DNA from: Serinibacter salmoneus
Lineage (GTDB): Bacteria; Actinomycetota; Actinomycetes; Actinomycetales; Beutenbergiaceae
Assembly (NCBI RefSeq): GCF_002563925.1
Contig: NZ_PDJD01000001.1
Coordinates: 186,001-250,000, forward strand
Direction of reading: 5' to 3'
Length of the DNA: 64,000 bases
The first letter of the stretch is position 1; every line of letters starts with the position of its first letter. Both the position numbers and the translations under genes were made by a program. Under the pieces are notes generated by a model. That model had not been told where the DNA came from and made no database searches. It was given only the letters and a program-made list of their open reading frames with translations. Shown here piece after piece: positions 34,712 through 42,379 of this stretch.

Positions 34712-36010
34712 TCACGGCAGCGGGATCGGCCGCAGGATCGGGAACGGCGGCCGGATGATCAGCCACGGACGGGTCGGCGCCTTCGCCAGGCCCTTGCCCA
34801 CCAGCAGCTCCCGCTGCGGCAGCGGGGTGACCGTGGCGAGCAGCCGACTGGCCAGGGCGCGCCCCCGCAGCCCGGTGGCCTGCGCCAGGATCGCGGCGAC
34901 GCCGGAGACGTGCGGCGTGGCCATGCTGGTGCCGTTCAGGTTCGCGTAGGAGCCCTTCGTGACCGGCCATGCGGAGAAGGTCCCCACGCCGGGTGCGGCG
35001 ATGTTGACCTCGCCGCCGTCGCCGTTCAGGCCCACGCACGAGAAGCTCGCCCGCTGCAGGTTGTGGTCCAGTGCGGCCACCGCGAGGATCGAGGGGCAGT
35101 TGGCCGGTGACCCCACCGGCTGGTACCCGGCGTTCCCGGCCGCGGCGATCACGAGGCAACCGGAGTCCAGTGCTGCCCGCGCGGCGGTCTCGTAGGCGGG
35201 TGAGTAGCCCGCGCCGAGTGCCACGTTGGAGCCCAGCGACATGGAGATCACGTCCGCGTTGGAGGCGATCGCCCAGTTGATGCCGGCGAGCACGCCACCG
35301 GATGAGCCGGAGCCGTTGTCGCCGAGCACCTTCCCGATCAGGAGTCTGGCTCCCGGCGCCACGCTGTAGCGACGCTGCCCCCCGGCGGGGGAGCGGTGCG
35401 CCGCGACGGTCCCGGCGACGTGTGTGCCGTGCCCGTGCCCATCCTGGACGGCCTGCCCGGAGATGAAGCTCGCGGAGCCGACCACCTGGCCGGCGAGGTC
35501 CGGGTGCCCCAGGTCGATGCCGGTGTCCAGCACCGCCACGCACACGCCGGTGCCGCTCCACGGTGCCCGGTGCAGCAGCGGCGGGACGGCGTGCACGGCG
35601 CGCACACCCCAGGTGGAGTGGTCGGTGTCGGTGAAGGCGAGGACGTCGGGGACGTCGTCGTCCTCCGCGACGAGGAAGCCGTCCTCGCCGAGTTCGCCGT
35701 CCGCCACCGTGACCACGACCTCGGGCTCGGTGGCCAGGATCGGGGAGCGCGGGTCCTCGATCGCGGAGGTGAGGGCGCCGGAGACCGCCTCCGGCTCCTC
35801 CTGGAGGATGGCGACCCCGAGATGCTCGAGGTACACCGACCCCTCGGTGCCGGAGCCGGCCGCCTCGGCGGACATGCTCTCGGCGGTGGTGGTGTGGATG
35901 CCGAGGCTCTCCAGGGCCTCGCCCGCCTGCTCAGGCCTCGCGCGCCGGTCCATCACGACGATCGTGCGACCGGTCTGCGCCGGGAGCGCGGCGTCTGTGG
36001 TGCTGCTCAT
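34712..36010 (-). CDS. Intracellular S8 subtilisin-like protease (paralogue 1)
   Basis: This 432-aa protein has the triad Asp162 (VAVLDTGID), His194 (GHGTHVAG) and Ser362 (NGTSMATPH), with oxyanion Asn in AAAGNAG. There is no signal peptide. The first about 110 residues resemble an I9-type propeptide (TGRTIVVMDRRARPEQAGEALESLG). ATG 36010 has AGGAGG 7 nt upstream. The start is supported because the triad numbers are then identical to those of the paralogue at 42380-43627. It is the last gene of the sigma-subtilase-CHAT set and may be a target or executor of the CHAT protease. Confidence 0.9.
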   Translation of the reverse strand: MSSTTDAALPAQTGRTIVVMDRRARPEQAGEALESLGIHTTTAESMSAEAAGSGTEGSVYLEHLGVAILQEEPEAVSGALTSAIEDPRSPILATEPEVVVTVADGELGEDGFLVAEDDDVPDVLAFTDTDHSTWGVRAVHAVPPLLHRAPWSGTGVCVAVLDTGIDLGHPDLAGQVVGSASFISGQAVQDGHGHGTHVAGTVAAHRSPAGGQRRYSVAPGARLLIGKVLGDNGSGSSGGVLAGINWAIASNADVISMSLGSNVALGAGYSPAYETAARAALDSGCLVIAAAGNAGYQPVGSPANCPSILAVAALDHNLQRASFSCVGLNGDGGEVNIAAPGVGTFSAWPVTKGSYANLNGTSMATPHVSGVAAILAQATGLRGRALASRLLATVTPLPQRELLVGKGLAKAPTRPWLIIRPPFPILRPIPLP

Positions 36011-36107
36011 GATCTGCCTCCTGGTCGTGGCCGACCCCGGTGGCCGGTCACTCACACAAGAGGCGGTCCGACGGCGTGCTGATACATCCGCTCCCCGTCA
36101 CCTGCGC

Positions 36108-38522
36108 CTACCACCCGTTCCCGAAGCAGGTGAACGCGGAGACCGTCGCCGGCGTCTGGTGGGGCTGGCGGTGCGCGAGCAGACTCGCCGGGTCGTGCCC
36201 CTGCGCCAGCCCGGCGTGCAGTTCGGTCAGCAATGCCGCCTGGTCGGAGACCCGCGCGGGTGCCGCGATCACGCACCGGGCCCCCGCGTGCAGCCAGGTG
36301 CGGGCCATCCCGAGCATCTCCTGCCCCCAGGCGGCGCTGGATCGGCCCAGTTCGCACGCGGAGAGGACCACCACCTGCGGGACCCGGTCGAGCTGGTCGA
36401 TGTCGAATCCGTACCAGGTGCCGTCCACCAACTCGAAGCCGGAGAACATCGGGTTCTCCGCCGAGTGCTGCCCGTGGGCCGCCACGTGCAACACGTCCAC
36501 GCTGCGCGCCAGGTGGGCGACGGCGTCGATCCGCGCATCTGGTCCGCGCAGGATCCGGGCGCTTCCCCAGGCGGCGGCCGCGGTGGTCACCTCCGCCTCA
36601 CCGTTGCGCAGCCCGGGGCCCGCCACGAACCCGATCCGGCGGCCGGCACCGGGGCGTTCCCCGGCGCGTCGGCAGAAGTCGCGGAGCGTCTCGGCCACGC
36701 TCACCGCCACCCCGGCCAGGCCGGGCATCCGGTTCCACGGGAGTGCGCTGAGGGCGGGCGGTCCCACCACGACCAGTCGGGTGGTGGGCGGCAGGGCGAG
36801 GGGCCGCAGGAGTCGATCGCTCAACACGCGCAGCCGGGTGCGCAGGGAGGCGTGGACGACGGCGCCGATCGCCTCGGGCAGCAGGCCCGCGGCCATGTCG
36901 AGGTCGGCCAGGAGGGCGCGCACGTCCTGGATGATGGAGGGCCAGTCACCCAGCCGCACCAGGCGTGGGCGGCCCACGGCGGGGTCGAGGACCACGGACG
37001 CCACCTCCGACCCGGTCTGGACGTAGGAGATCGCCACGCTGCGGGTGGTCTGCAGCGCGGGCCACACTCGCGCCAGCAGGTCGGCAGGCGTGGGGGTGGT
37101 GGGGCGCAACGGGGGCCTCAGCGCGGCGGTGCGAGCGGCGACGCCACGGGTGATCTCCGCCCAGGAGAGCACCTCCCGGGCGTCGCCGATGCGCAGGGAC
37201 TCGCGCAGCCCGATGATGACCAGCCGCCGGGTGTGGGCGGCCAGGGACGTGCGCAGTTCCAGGTCGCGGTACTCCTCCTGCCACCGTTGCACGAGGTCCA
37301 CGCCGAGCCGGGCGCGGCGGATCGCGATCCTGCTCTGCCCACCCGCCGAGGCCACGGCGGCGCCCGCCTCCTGGTGCAGCACGCGGGCCAGGAGTCCCTC
37401 GTCCGCACGGGGGGTCAGGCGGCGTAGTTCCGCGCGCGCGGTGGTCAGGTCCCCGCGACTGGCGAGCGCCGCGACGGCGCGGCGACGCAGTTCGCGGGAG
37501 ACGTCCCACATGTGTCTGGCGCGCAGTTGCTCCCCCAGGGTGATCACCTCCCGCAGTCGCGCGGGGCCCGGACGGTGCTCCAGGTCGAGGGCCAGGGCGC
37601 GGGCGCGGGCCCGTAACGCGCCGCGCTGATCGTGGGCCGAGTCGTAGATCCGGGCGGCGCGGGCCGCCAGGCGCCGGGCCTGGGGCGCGGTCGAGGCGAC
37701 CCACGGCTGCACGATGCTGCGGGCCTGGGAGGCGGTGAGCAGCGTCTCGGCCTGCTGGCGGCGCATCCGCACGTGGCCGAATGCGCCGGCGGCGGACTCC
37801 AGCAGCGGGAGCGCGGCGCCCGGCATCCCGGAGAGCAGCAGGAGGTCCGCGCGTGCGAGGTCGCACCAGGCGGCCATCACGGGGCCGAGCGGCGCGAGCA
37901 CCACCCGCGAGGCCTCCAGCAGGGATCCGGCCCGCACGAGGTCGCCCTGCTGGTAGGCGACGATCCCCGCGTTGTGCTGCGCCTTGGCCGCGCCGACGGC
38001 GTGGTCACCGCGCCGGAAGGCCGCCTCGGCGTCCGCGAAGCAACTCCCCGCCAGGGCGAGGTCACCGCCCTCGAGCTCGATCGCGCCCCGGTTCAGCAGC
38101 ACGTTGCCCAGTTCCCGAGGTGCGTCGTCGAGTCCTGCCGCCGCGCGGTCCAGGACGGCGGCGGCGCGGGCCGGGTCGCCGTAGTGGATCAGGACGAGTC
38201 CGAGTTGACCCTCCACGATGGCGCGAGTGCGTGGCGCGAGGTCCCCTGCCAGGATGCCCTCGCACAGCGTGACGGCGGAGGCTGGATCGCCCCGTTCGGC
38301 CAGGATGTAGGCGCGCGTGCCCGCTATCAGTGCGGCGAGGTCGGCCCCCGCGTCCCTGGCCGCGCGGTCCAGGAGCGTCAGGGCCCGTAGGAGACGACCG
38401 GCGTTGGCGTGAGCGACGGCCCGGTCGTACCACTCCTCGGGCGCGACGCGACCTCGTGTGGCTCCCGCCGGTCCCGCCTCGCCCCGCTCACCGGAACCCG
38501 GCGGGGTCGTGGCCCCGCCCAT
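36108..38522 (-). CDS. TPR-CHAT caspase-like protease
   Basis: This 804-aa protein has an N-terminal half of TPR-like helical repeats (AEEWYDRAVAHANAGRLLRALTLLDRA-type units through about residue 450). The C-terminal CHAT domain has catalytic His683 (LHVAAHGQHS) and Cys723 (VVLSACELG), the caspase-superfamily dyad, and the usual GF.L.....G.D..QL link between them. GGGAGG is 5 nt upstream of the ATG. CHAT proteases cut protein partners at defined sites (separase and Craspase relatives). Here the neighbours are three subtilases, the likely partners. Activation signal unknown. Confidence 0.9.
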   Translation of the reverse strand: MGGATTPPGSGERGEAGPAGATRGRVAPEEWYDRAVAHANAGRLLRALTLLDRAARDAGADLAALIAGTRAYILAERGDPASAVTLCEGILAGDLAPRTRAIVEGQLGLVLIHYGDPARAAAVLDRAAAGLDDAPRELGNVLLNRGAIELEGGDLALAGSCFADAEAAFRRGDHAVGAAKAQHNAGIVAYQQGDLVRAGSLLEASRVVLAPLGPVMAAWCDLARADLLLLSGMPGAALPLLESAAGAFGHVRMRRQQAETLLTASQARSIVQPWVASTAPQARRLAARAARIYDSAHDQRGALRARARALALDLEHRPGPARLREVITLGEQLRARHMWDVSRELRRRAVAALASRGDLTTARAELRRLTPRADEGLLARVLHQEAGAAVASAGGQSRIAIRRARLGVDLVQRWQEEYRDLELRTSLAAHTRRLVIIGLRESLRIGDAREVLSWAEITRGVAARTAALRPPLRPTTPTPADLLARVWPALQTTRSVAISYVQTGSEVASVVLDPAVGRPRLVRLGDWPSIIQDVRALLADLDMAAGLLPEAIGAVVHASLRTRLRVLSDRLLRPLALPPTTRLVVVGPPALSALPWNRMPGLAGVAVSVAETLRDFCRRAGERPGAGRRIGFVAGPGLRNGEAEVTTAAAAWGSARILRGPDARIDAVAHLARSVDVLHVAAHGQHSAENPMFSGFELVDGTWYGFDIDQLDRVPQVVVLSACELGRSSAAWGQEMLGMARTWLHAGARCVIAAPARVSDQAALLTELHAGLAQGHDPASLLAHRQPHQTPATVSAFTCFGNGW

Positions 38523-38579
38523 GGCTGCCTCCCGTGGCCCCCGCCTGGGTCCCTAGCCTGCCACGGCGCCGGCTGAGCG

Positions 38580-40106
38580 TCACGTGGTCTCGGGCAGCGT
38601 CAGCCCCGCCCGGGCGACGGCGTCACGCGCCCGGGCAACGGCGTCGTCCCCGCTCTGCTTCCTCGGCAGGGTGCGGCCGAGTGCTACGGCCACCTCGGCG
38701 GCGACCACGGGGGCGGCGAAGGAGGTTCCGCTCCAGATCGCGAATCCTCCCTGCGGCTCGTCGGGGTTGCCGGGGTCGGGTGCGCTGTAGTCGTCCGGGT
38801 CCAGGCTCTCCCGGCGCTGCGAGGGGCCGCCGGGGAGGCTCTCGCGCGCGGCCAGGGGCTGCAGTCCGCCCCGCAGCGGCGGCGACGTGCTCACCAGCGC
38901 GGCCCCGGTGGCGTAGGTGGTGACCCAGTCCCCGGTGTTGGAGAACAGGGCGATGGTGCCGTTCGGGTTGCGAGCGCCGACCGAGAGCACCGGGGCGCCG
39001 CTGAGGCCCGCACCCGCGTAGGCGGCGGGGTAGAACGGCCGGTTGGTCGCCTCGTTGCCGGCCGAGAGCACCACCGTGACCCCGAGCCGGGTCAGGCGCT
39101 CCAGGCTCGGCCGCAGGATGTGGTCGTCGTCCGCCTCGTCGGGGTCCTCGGGGTAGAACCCGAGCGAGAGGCACAGCACGTCCAGGCCGACGCCGGTGCC
39201 GGGGTCCTCGCGGTTGGCGGCGACAAGGTCCGCCACGTTCTCCAGCGCGCTGAGCAGATCGGACTCGGGGACCACGCCGGCGCCGTCGCAGATCCGCCAG
39301 GAGTACAGGTCGGCGTGCGGGGCGCGCTGCCGCAGCATGCCCGCGATGAACGTGCCGTGGCCCGCCACCGCATCCAGTACGCCGTCCAGCGGTCCGAGCT
39401 GATCGCCGTCCTCCTCCGCGGATGACTGCGCCGCGCTCCCGGGAACCCGACGGCGCACCACATCGGCCAGCCACGGGTGCTGCCCGCAGCCGGAGTCCAG
39501 GAAGCCGATCGCGGGGCGTCGGGTCTCGGGGTCGGCGGGTTCCTCGCCCCGGTCCGGCGCTCGCAGCACGACGGCGACGGGGCTGCGTCCACCTGCACCC
39601 GGCAGCTGGTAGCTGCTCGCCGGGGAGACACCGTTGGTGCCGTACATCCCCTTGCCGTTGGTTCCGTACATCCCGATCCCGTTGGTCCCGTACATCCCGA
39701 TGCCGTTGGTGCCGTACATCCCGGGCCCCTGCGGGTGGAAGGCGGCGAGGAACACCGCATGGTCCAGCCCGGCGGCCAGGTGCGGTTCCCGGGCGCGGGC
39801 GGCCTCGAGCAGTCCGCTGGCGTCGGGCTCGGCCGCGCCCGGCTGCCGGGTGATACGCAGTCGCGTCACGGTGTCGGCGCCCGCGCTGCGCAGCACCCGC
39901 ACGGCGTCCTCGGCGGTGTCGGTCTCGGGGGCCACGATCCACCCGCGCTCCGCCGCGACCTCACGCAGCAGCGCGATCGAGCGCGCGGTGTCCTTGCCGG
40001 TGACCAGCAGGTGATCGGCGAGATGGATCGTGCCCGCGCCGGTGCCCTTCGGGTCGGCCGCGCGCCAGGGGCGGGTGGCTGCGGGTGTGCGATCGGGGTG
40101 GGACAT
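38580..40106 (-). CDS. S8 subtilase with GMYGTNG repeats
   Basis: This 508-aa protein, distinct from the two paralogues, has no signal peptide. Residues 1-125 form an unknown N-terminal domain. Residues 129-160 are four perfect 8-aa repeats (GMYGTNG plus I, I, K, V; DNA 39627-39722). The peptidase domain has Asp204 (GFLDSG), His250 (GHGTF), Asn351 and Ser462 (GTSFAAP). The repeat sits just where a propeptide meets the protease, so it could be a flexible activation loop. AGGAG precedes the ATG. It lies between the regulatory-domain gene and the CHAT gene. Confidence 0.9.
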   Translation of the reverse strand: MSHPDRTPAATRPWRAADPKGTGAGTIHLADHLLVTGKDTARSIALLREVAAERGWIVAPETDTAEDAVRVLRSAGADTVTRLRITRQPGAAEPDASGLLEAARAREPHLAAGLDHAVFLAAFHPQGPGMYGTNGIGMYGTNGIGMYGTNGKGMYGTNGVSPASSYQLPGAGGRSPVAVVLRAPDRGEEPADPETRRPAIGFLDSGCGQHPWLADVVRRRVPGSAAQSSAEEDGDQLGPLDGVLDAVAGHGTFIAGMLRQRAPHADLYSWRICDGAGVVPESDLLSALENVADLVAANREDPGTGVGLDVLCLSLGFYPEDPDEADDDHILRPSLERLTRLGVTVVLSAGNEATNRPFYPAAYAGAGLSGAPVLSVGARNPNGTIALFSNTGDWVTTYATGAALVSTSPPLRGGLQPLAARESLPGGPSQRRESLDPDDYSAPDPGNPDEPQGGFAIWSGTSFAAPVVAAEVAVALGRTLPRKQSGDDAVARARDAVARAGLTLPETT

Positions 40107-40181
40107 CCTCGACTCCTGCCGGGTGAGTGGACTGGCGTGCGGTCGGTCGGTCTGGCGTGCGGTCGGTGTCTACCTGAGCGC

Positions 40182-40730
40182 CTACCGCCCAGGGGGTACG
40201 GGATCGGGCGTGACTTGGAAGCCCGGGGTGCGGTGACGGGTGTGCAGGGATGGCCCGAGGACCAGGTCGAACAGGAGCGAGGCCATGCCCGCGGGGACGT
40301 TGTCGAGAACGAAGCGTCCGCCGTCGTCCACCTGTGCCGTGCCGGCGCCGGTGCCGTGCAACTCGACGGATCCGGGCGTGGGCGGGGCGACCCAGCCGTC
40401 TATCCGCCCGGGGGACAGGCGAAGGAGGATCTGGCGCTCGCGTCCGGCGAACTCCAGCACGAGCGGCTCCACCGCCCCGGCGTGGGTGCCGGCCCGCACG
40501 CCCAGCGCGAGCGCGTCGTGGCGGGCGACCAGCTCGAGGAGTTCGATGTCCAGCTCGTCCACGTCGGCGACCTCGGCCACGCCGTCGGCGGGCTCCGCTG
40601 CGTCGTCGGCCTCAGCCGCGCGCGCCGCGTCCACTGCCTCGGTGAGATCCCGGGCCAGGCCGGCGGGCGGCGGGTCCAGTCGCTGCCACAACGCGGCGAT
40701 CTCGTGGAGCAGCGGGTCGTTGACGGTCAT
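40182..40730 (-). CDS. Small protein with carboxypeptidase-regulatory-like beta domain
   Basis: This 182-aa protein has an acidic helical N-terminal half (EAVDAARAAEADDAAEPADG) and a C-terminal beta-sandwich (ERQILLRLSPGRIDGWVAP, then GGRFVLDNVPAGMASLLFDL) of the CarboxypepD-regulatory type. It starts 9 bp after the sigma-factor stop with a clear AGGAG, so it is co-translated. Position suggests an anti-sigma-like or adaptor role; no zinc-binding anti-sigma motif is present, so that remains a guess. Confidence 0.65.
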   Translation of the reverse strand: MTVNDPLLHEIAALWQRLDPPPAGLARDLTEAVDAARAAEADDAAEPADGVAEVADVDELDIELLELVARHDALALGVRAGTHAGAVEPLVLEFAGRERQILLRLSPGRIDGWVAPPTPGSVELHGTGAGTAQVDDGGRFVLDNVPAGMASLLFDLVLGPSLHTRHRTPGFQVTPDPVPPGR

Positions 40731-40738
40731 CGGGGCTC

Positions 40739-41395
40739 CTAGCGGGACGGGGCCGAAGGCGGCGTGGTGGGCGGGAGGGTCGTGGGGCGCGAGGTCATCG
40801 CGGTGCGGAGCTTGCCGAGGCAGCGTCCACGCGTGGGGCCGATCGAGCCGACCGGCATCTTGAGGTCGGCGGCGAGCTCGGCATAGTTCGGGCGGTCGCT
40901 GAACGCGATCACTCGCAGCAGCCTGCGGCAGCGTTCGGGGAGGGCGGCGAGTGCGCGCCAGAGCCGCCGGGACTCCGAACGCTCGAGCGCCTCCTCCTCC
41001 GCGGCGCGGTGGTGGGGAAGGTAGTGATCGAGCTCGACCTCCGGGTTCACCGGCGCGCGCCGCTGCTCCAGCCTGCGGGCGGCGGTGCGCAGGCGCCAGG
41101 CCTCGCGGCGGGTGGCGGTGATCAGCCACGCGCCGATCGCCTGGGGGTCGGCGATGGCCTCGCGGGAGCGGACCAGCGCGAGCCAGACGTTCTGCAGGCC
41201 ATCGCGCGCCTGCTCCTCGTCGAGGTCGTACGCGCGAGCCACCTGCCACAGCACCGGGGTCATCACCTCGACCAGCGCCGAGGCCGATGTCTCCTCATCA
41301 CGCCACGCCACGAACGCGTCGGCCGCACGTTGCCACGGATCGGCCGACTCACTCGCCTGCGAGCGTGGTGTCTCCACCTTCGACATTGTTGCCAT
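40739..41395 (-). CDS. ECF-type sigma-70 family RNA polymerase sigma factor
   Basis: This 218-aa protein has region 2 (ARAYDLDEEQARDGLQNVWLALVRSREAIADPQAIGAWLITATRREAWRL in pieces) and region 4 (LPERCRRLLRVIAFSDRPNYAELAADLKMPVGSIGPTRGRCLGKLR), with the HTH beginning YAELAADLKM. ATG 41395 or 41386 may be used; neither has a good ribosome-binding site. It is first of the leftward set sigma, regulatory-domain protein, subtilase, CHAT, subtilase, so it probably drives that operon. Confidence 0.9.
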   Translation of the reverse strand: MATMSKVETPRSQASESADPWQRAADAFVAWRDEETSASALVEVMTPVLWQVARAYDLDEEQARDGLQNVWLALVRSREAIADPQAIGAWLITATRREAWRLRTAARRLEQRRAPVNPEVELDHYLPHHRAAEEEALERSESRRLWRALAALPERCRRLLRVIAFSDRPNYAELAADLKMPVGSIGPTRGRCLGKLRTAMTSRPTTLPPTTPPSAPSR

Positions 41396-41460
41396 ACGAC
41401 TCAGGAGGCGCCAGGGGCATGCCTGATACATGCGCGTGGCTGCAGATGCCGAGCGGGCGG

Positions 41461-41555
41461 TGGGACTCGCCCAGTGTGTGGTTGGGCGGGGGTGGGACTC
41501 GCCCAGTGTGTGGTTGTGCGGGGGTGGGACTCGCCCAGTGTGTGGTTGGGCGGGG
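41461..41555. repeat. Three tandem 32-bp repeats upstream of the sigma gene
   Basis: The unit starts tgggactcgcccagtgtgtg at 41461, 41493 and 41525 with exact 32-bp spacing and almost no variation. It fills the space 66-160 bp upstream of the sigma start. Otherwise 41396-41719 holds no gene I can support. Confidence 0.88.
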
Positions 41556-41719
41556 TTCTCGTGCCCGCACGCTGCGCAGGAACCCGCTCGGCGGGGGTGG
41601 GTGGTGGGCGGTCTGCGGAGGCGCCCGCTCCACGCGGCGAGGCGTGCGCGCGGGCACCCCACATCACGCGCTAGGATGGTCGTCGTTGCCGTGAAGGGTG
41701 GTCCCCGTCCCGGCACGTC

Positions 41720-41790
41720 GCGGGTGTAGTTCAATGGTAGAACTTCAGCTTCCCAAGCTGACAGCGCGGGTTCGATTCCCGTCACCCGCT
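41720..41790 (+). tRNA. tRNA-Gly (anticodon CCC)
   Basis: The 71-nt cloverleaf has acceptor GCGGGTG/CACCCGC, D-arm GTTC/GAAC, anticodon stem TCAGC/GCTGA with loop TTCCCAA (anticodon CCC), and T-arm around GGTTCGATTCC. The CCA end is not encoded. It lies on the strand opposite the protease genes. Confidence 0.95.
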
Positions 41791-41797
41791 CCGCAGG

Positions 41798-41822
41798 ACG
41801 CCGAGGCCCGTGGCCTCGGCGT
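41798..41822 (+). terminator. tRNA terminator hairpin
   Basis: A perfect 11-bp stem ACGCCGAGGCC/GGCCTCGGCGT with a 3-nt loop, 8 nt after the tRNA. Confidence 0.8.
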
Positions 41823-41911
41823 TCGCCGTTTCGCCGCCCGGGCCATCGCATCGTCCGGGCCCGAGTGCCCAGCCGGCCGCATCACCCATTGCGCCAGTGC
41901 GTGGATCGCGC

Positions 41912-42205
41912 TCACCGCGGGGGCTCGGGCACCTCTCCCGGCGGGATGGACACCTCGGTGTCGTCCTCGACCGCGACCCCCGGCAGGCTCATCAGCGCCT
42001 CGCGGTGGTCCTCGTCAACCACACCCACCACCATGTGGATCGCCGTGAGGGTCCGCTCCACGTGCAGGCCGGCACCCTCCAGGGTGGGCAGTGCCTTCTC
42101 GACGTCCTCGGTCACGGTGACGATGACGCGACGGGCGTTCCTTCCCACGGCACGCCCCGTGGCCCCGTGCCCGGAGCCGCTCTGCTCCTTCGACCCCTCG
42201 CTCAT
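41912..42205 (-). CDS. Stand-alone I9-like propeptide / peptidase inhibitor
   Basis: This 97-aa protein has the fold pattern RVIVTVTEDVEKALPTLEGAGLHVERTLTAIHMVVGVVDEDHREALMSLPGVAVEDD, matching subtilisin propeptides (strand-helix-strand, ending before a D/E-rich strand). Similar small actinobacterial proteins are often mislabelled ketohydroxyglutarate aldolase. TACCCT six bases upstream of the ATG suggests a leaderless transcript. It follows the third subtilase by 174 bp and may chaperone or inhibit it in trans. Confidence 0.65.
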   Translation of the reverse strand: MSEGSKEQSGSGHGATGRAVGRNARRVIVTVTEDVEKALPTLEGAGLHVERTLTAIHMVVGVVDEDHREALMSLPGVAVEDDTEVSIPPGEVPEPPR

Positions 42206-42379
42206 GCCGGAAGGGTACTCCCGGCACGAACGCGCCGGGAGGGGCCGGGCGATACTGGCCAGAACGGCGTCAGCAGGGTGCGCGACGGCTCCGGTGCCGC
42301 GGGGGTATGCCGCGGGCGGATACCGCGCCAGGGCAGTTCCCCACGGGGAGCGCGGCCCAGCAGGCGGGCTGCGGTCCCC

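Noticed and set aside
36108-38522. Type III-E (Craspase) TPR-CHAT
   Set aside because: No gRAMP/Cas7-11, cas genes or repeat-spacer array in the window; only the domain pair is shared.
40182-40730. Zinc-finger anti-sigma factor
   Set aside because: No HxxxCxxC motif and no membrane helix; only position suggests sigma control.
41461-41555. Possible CRISPR array (three 32-bp repeats)
   Set aside because: Repeats are directly adjacent with no spacers and no cas genes nearby; it is a plain tandem array.
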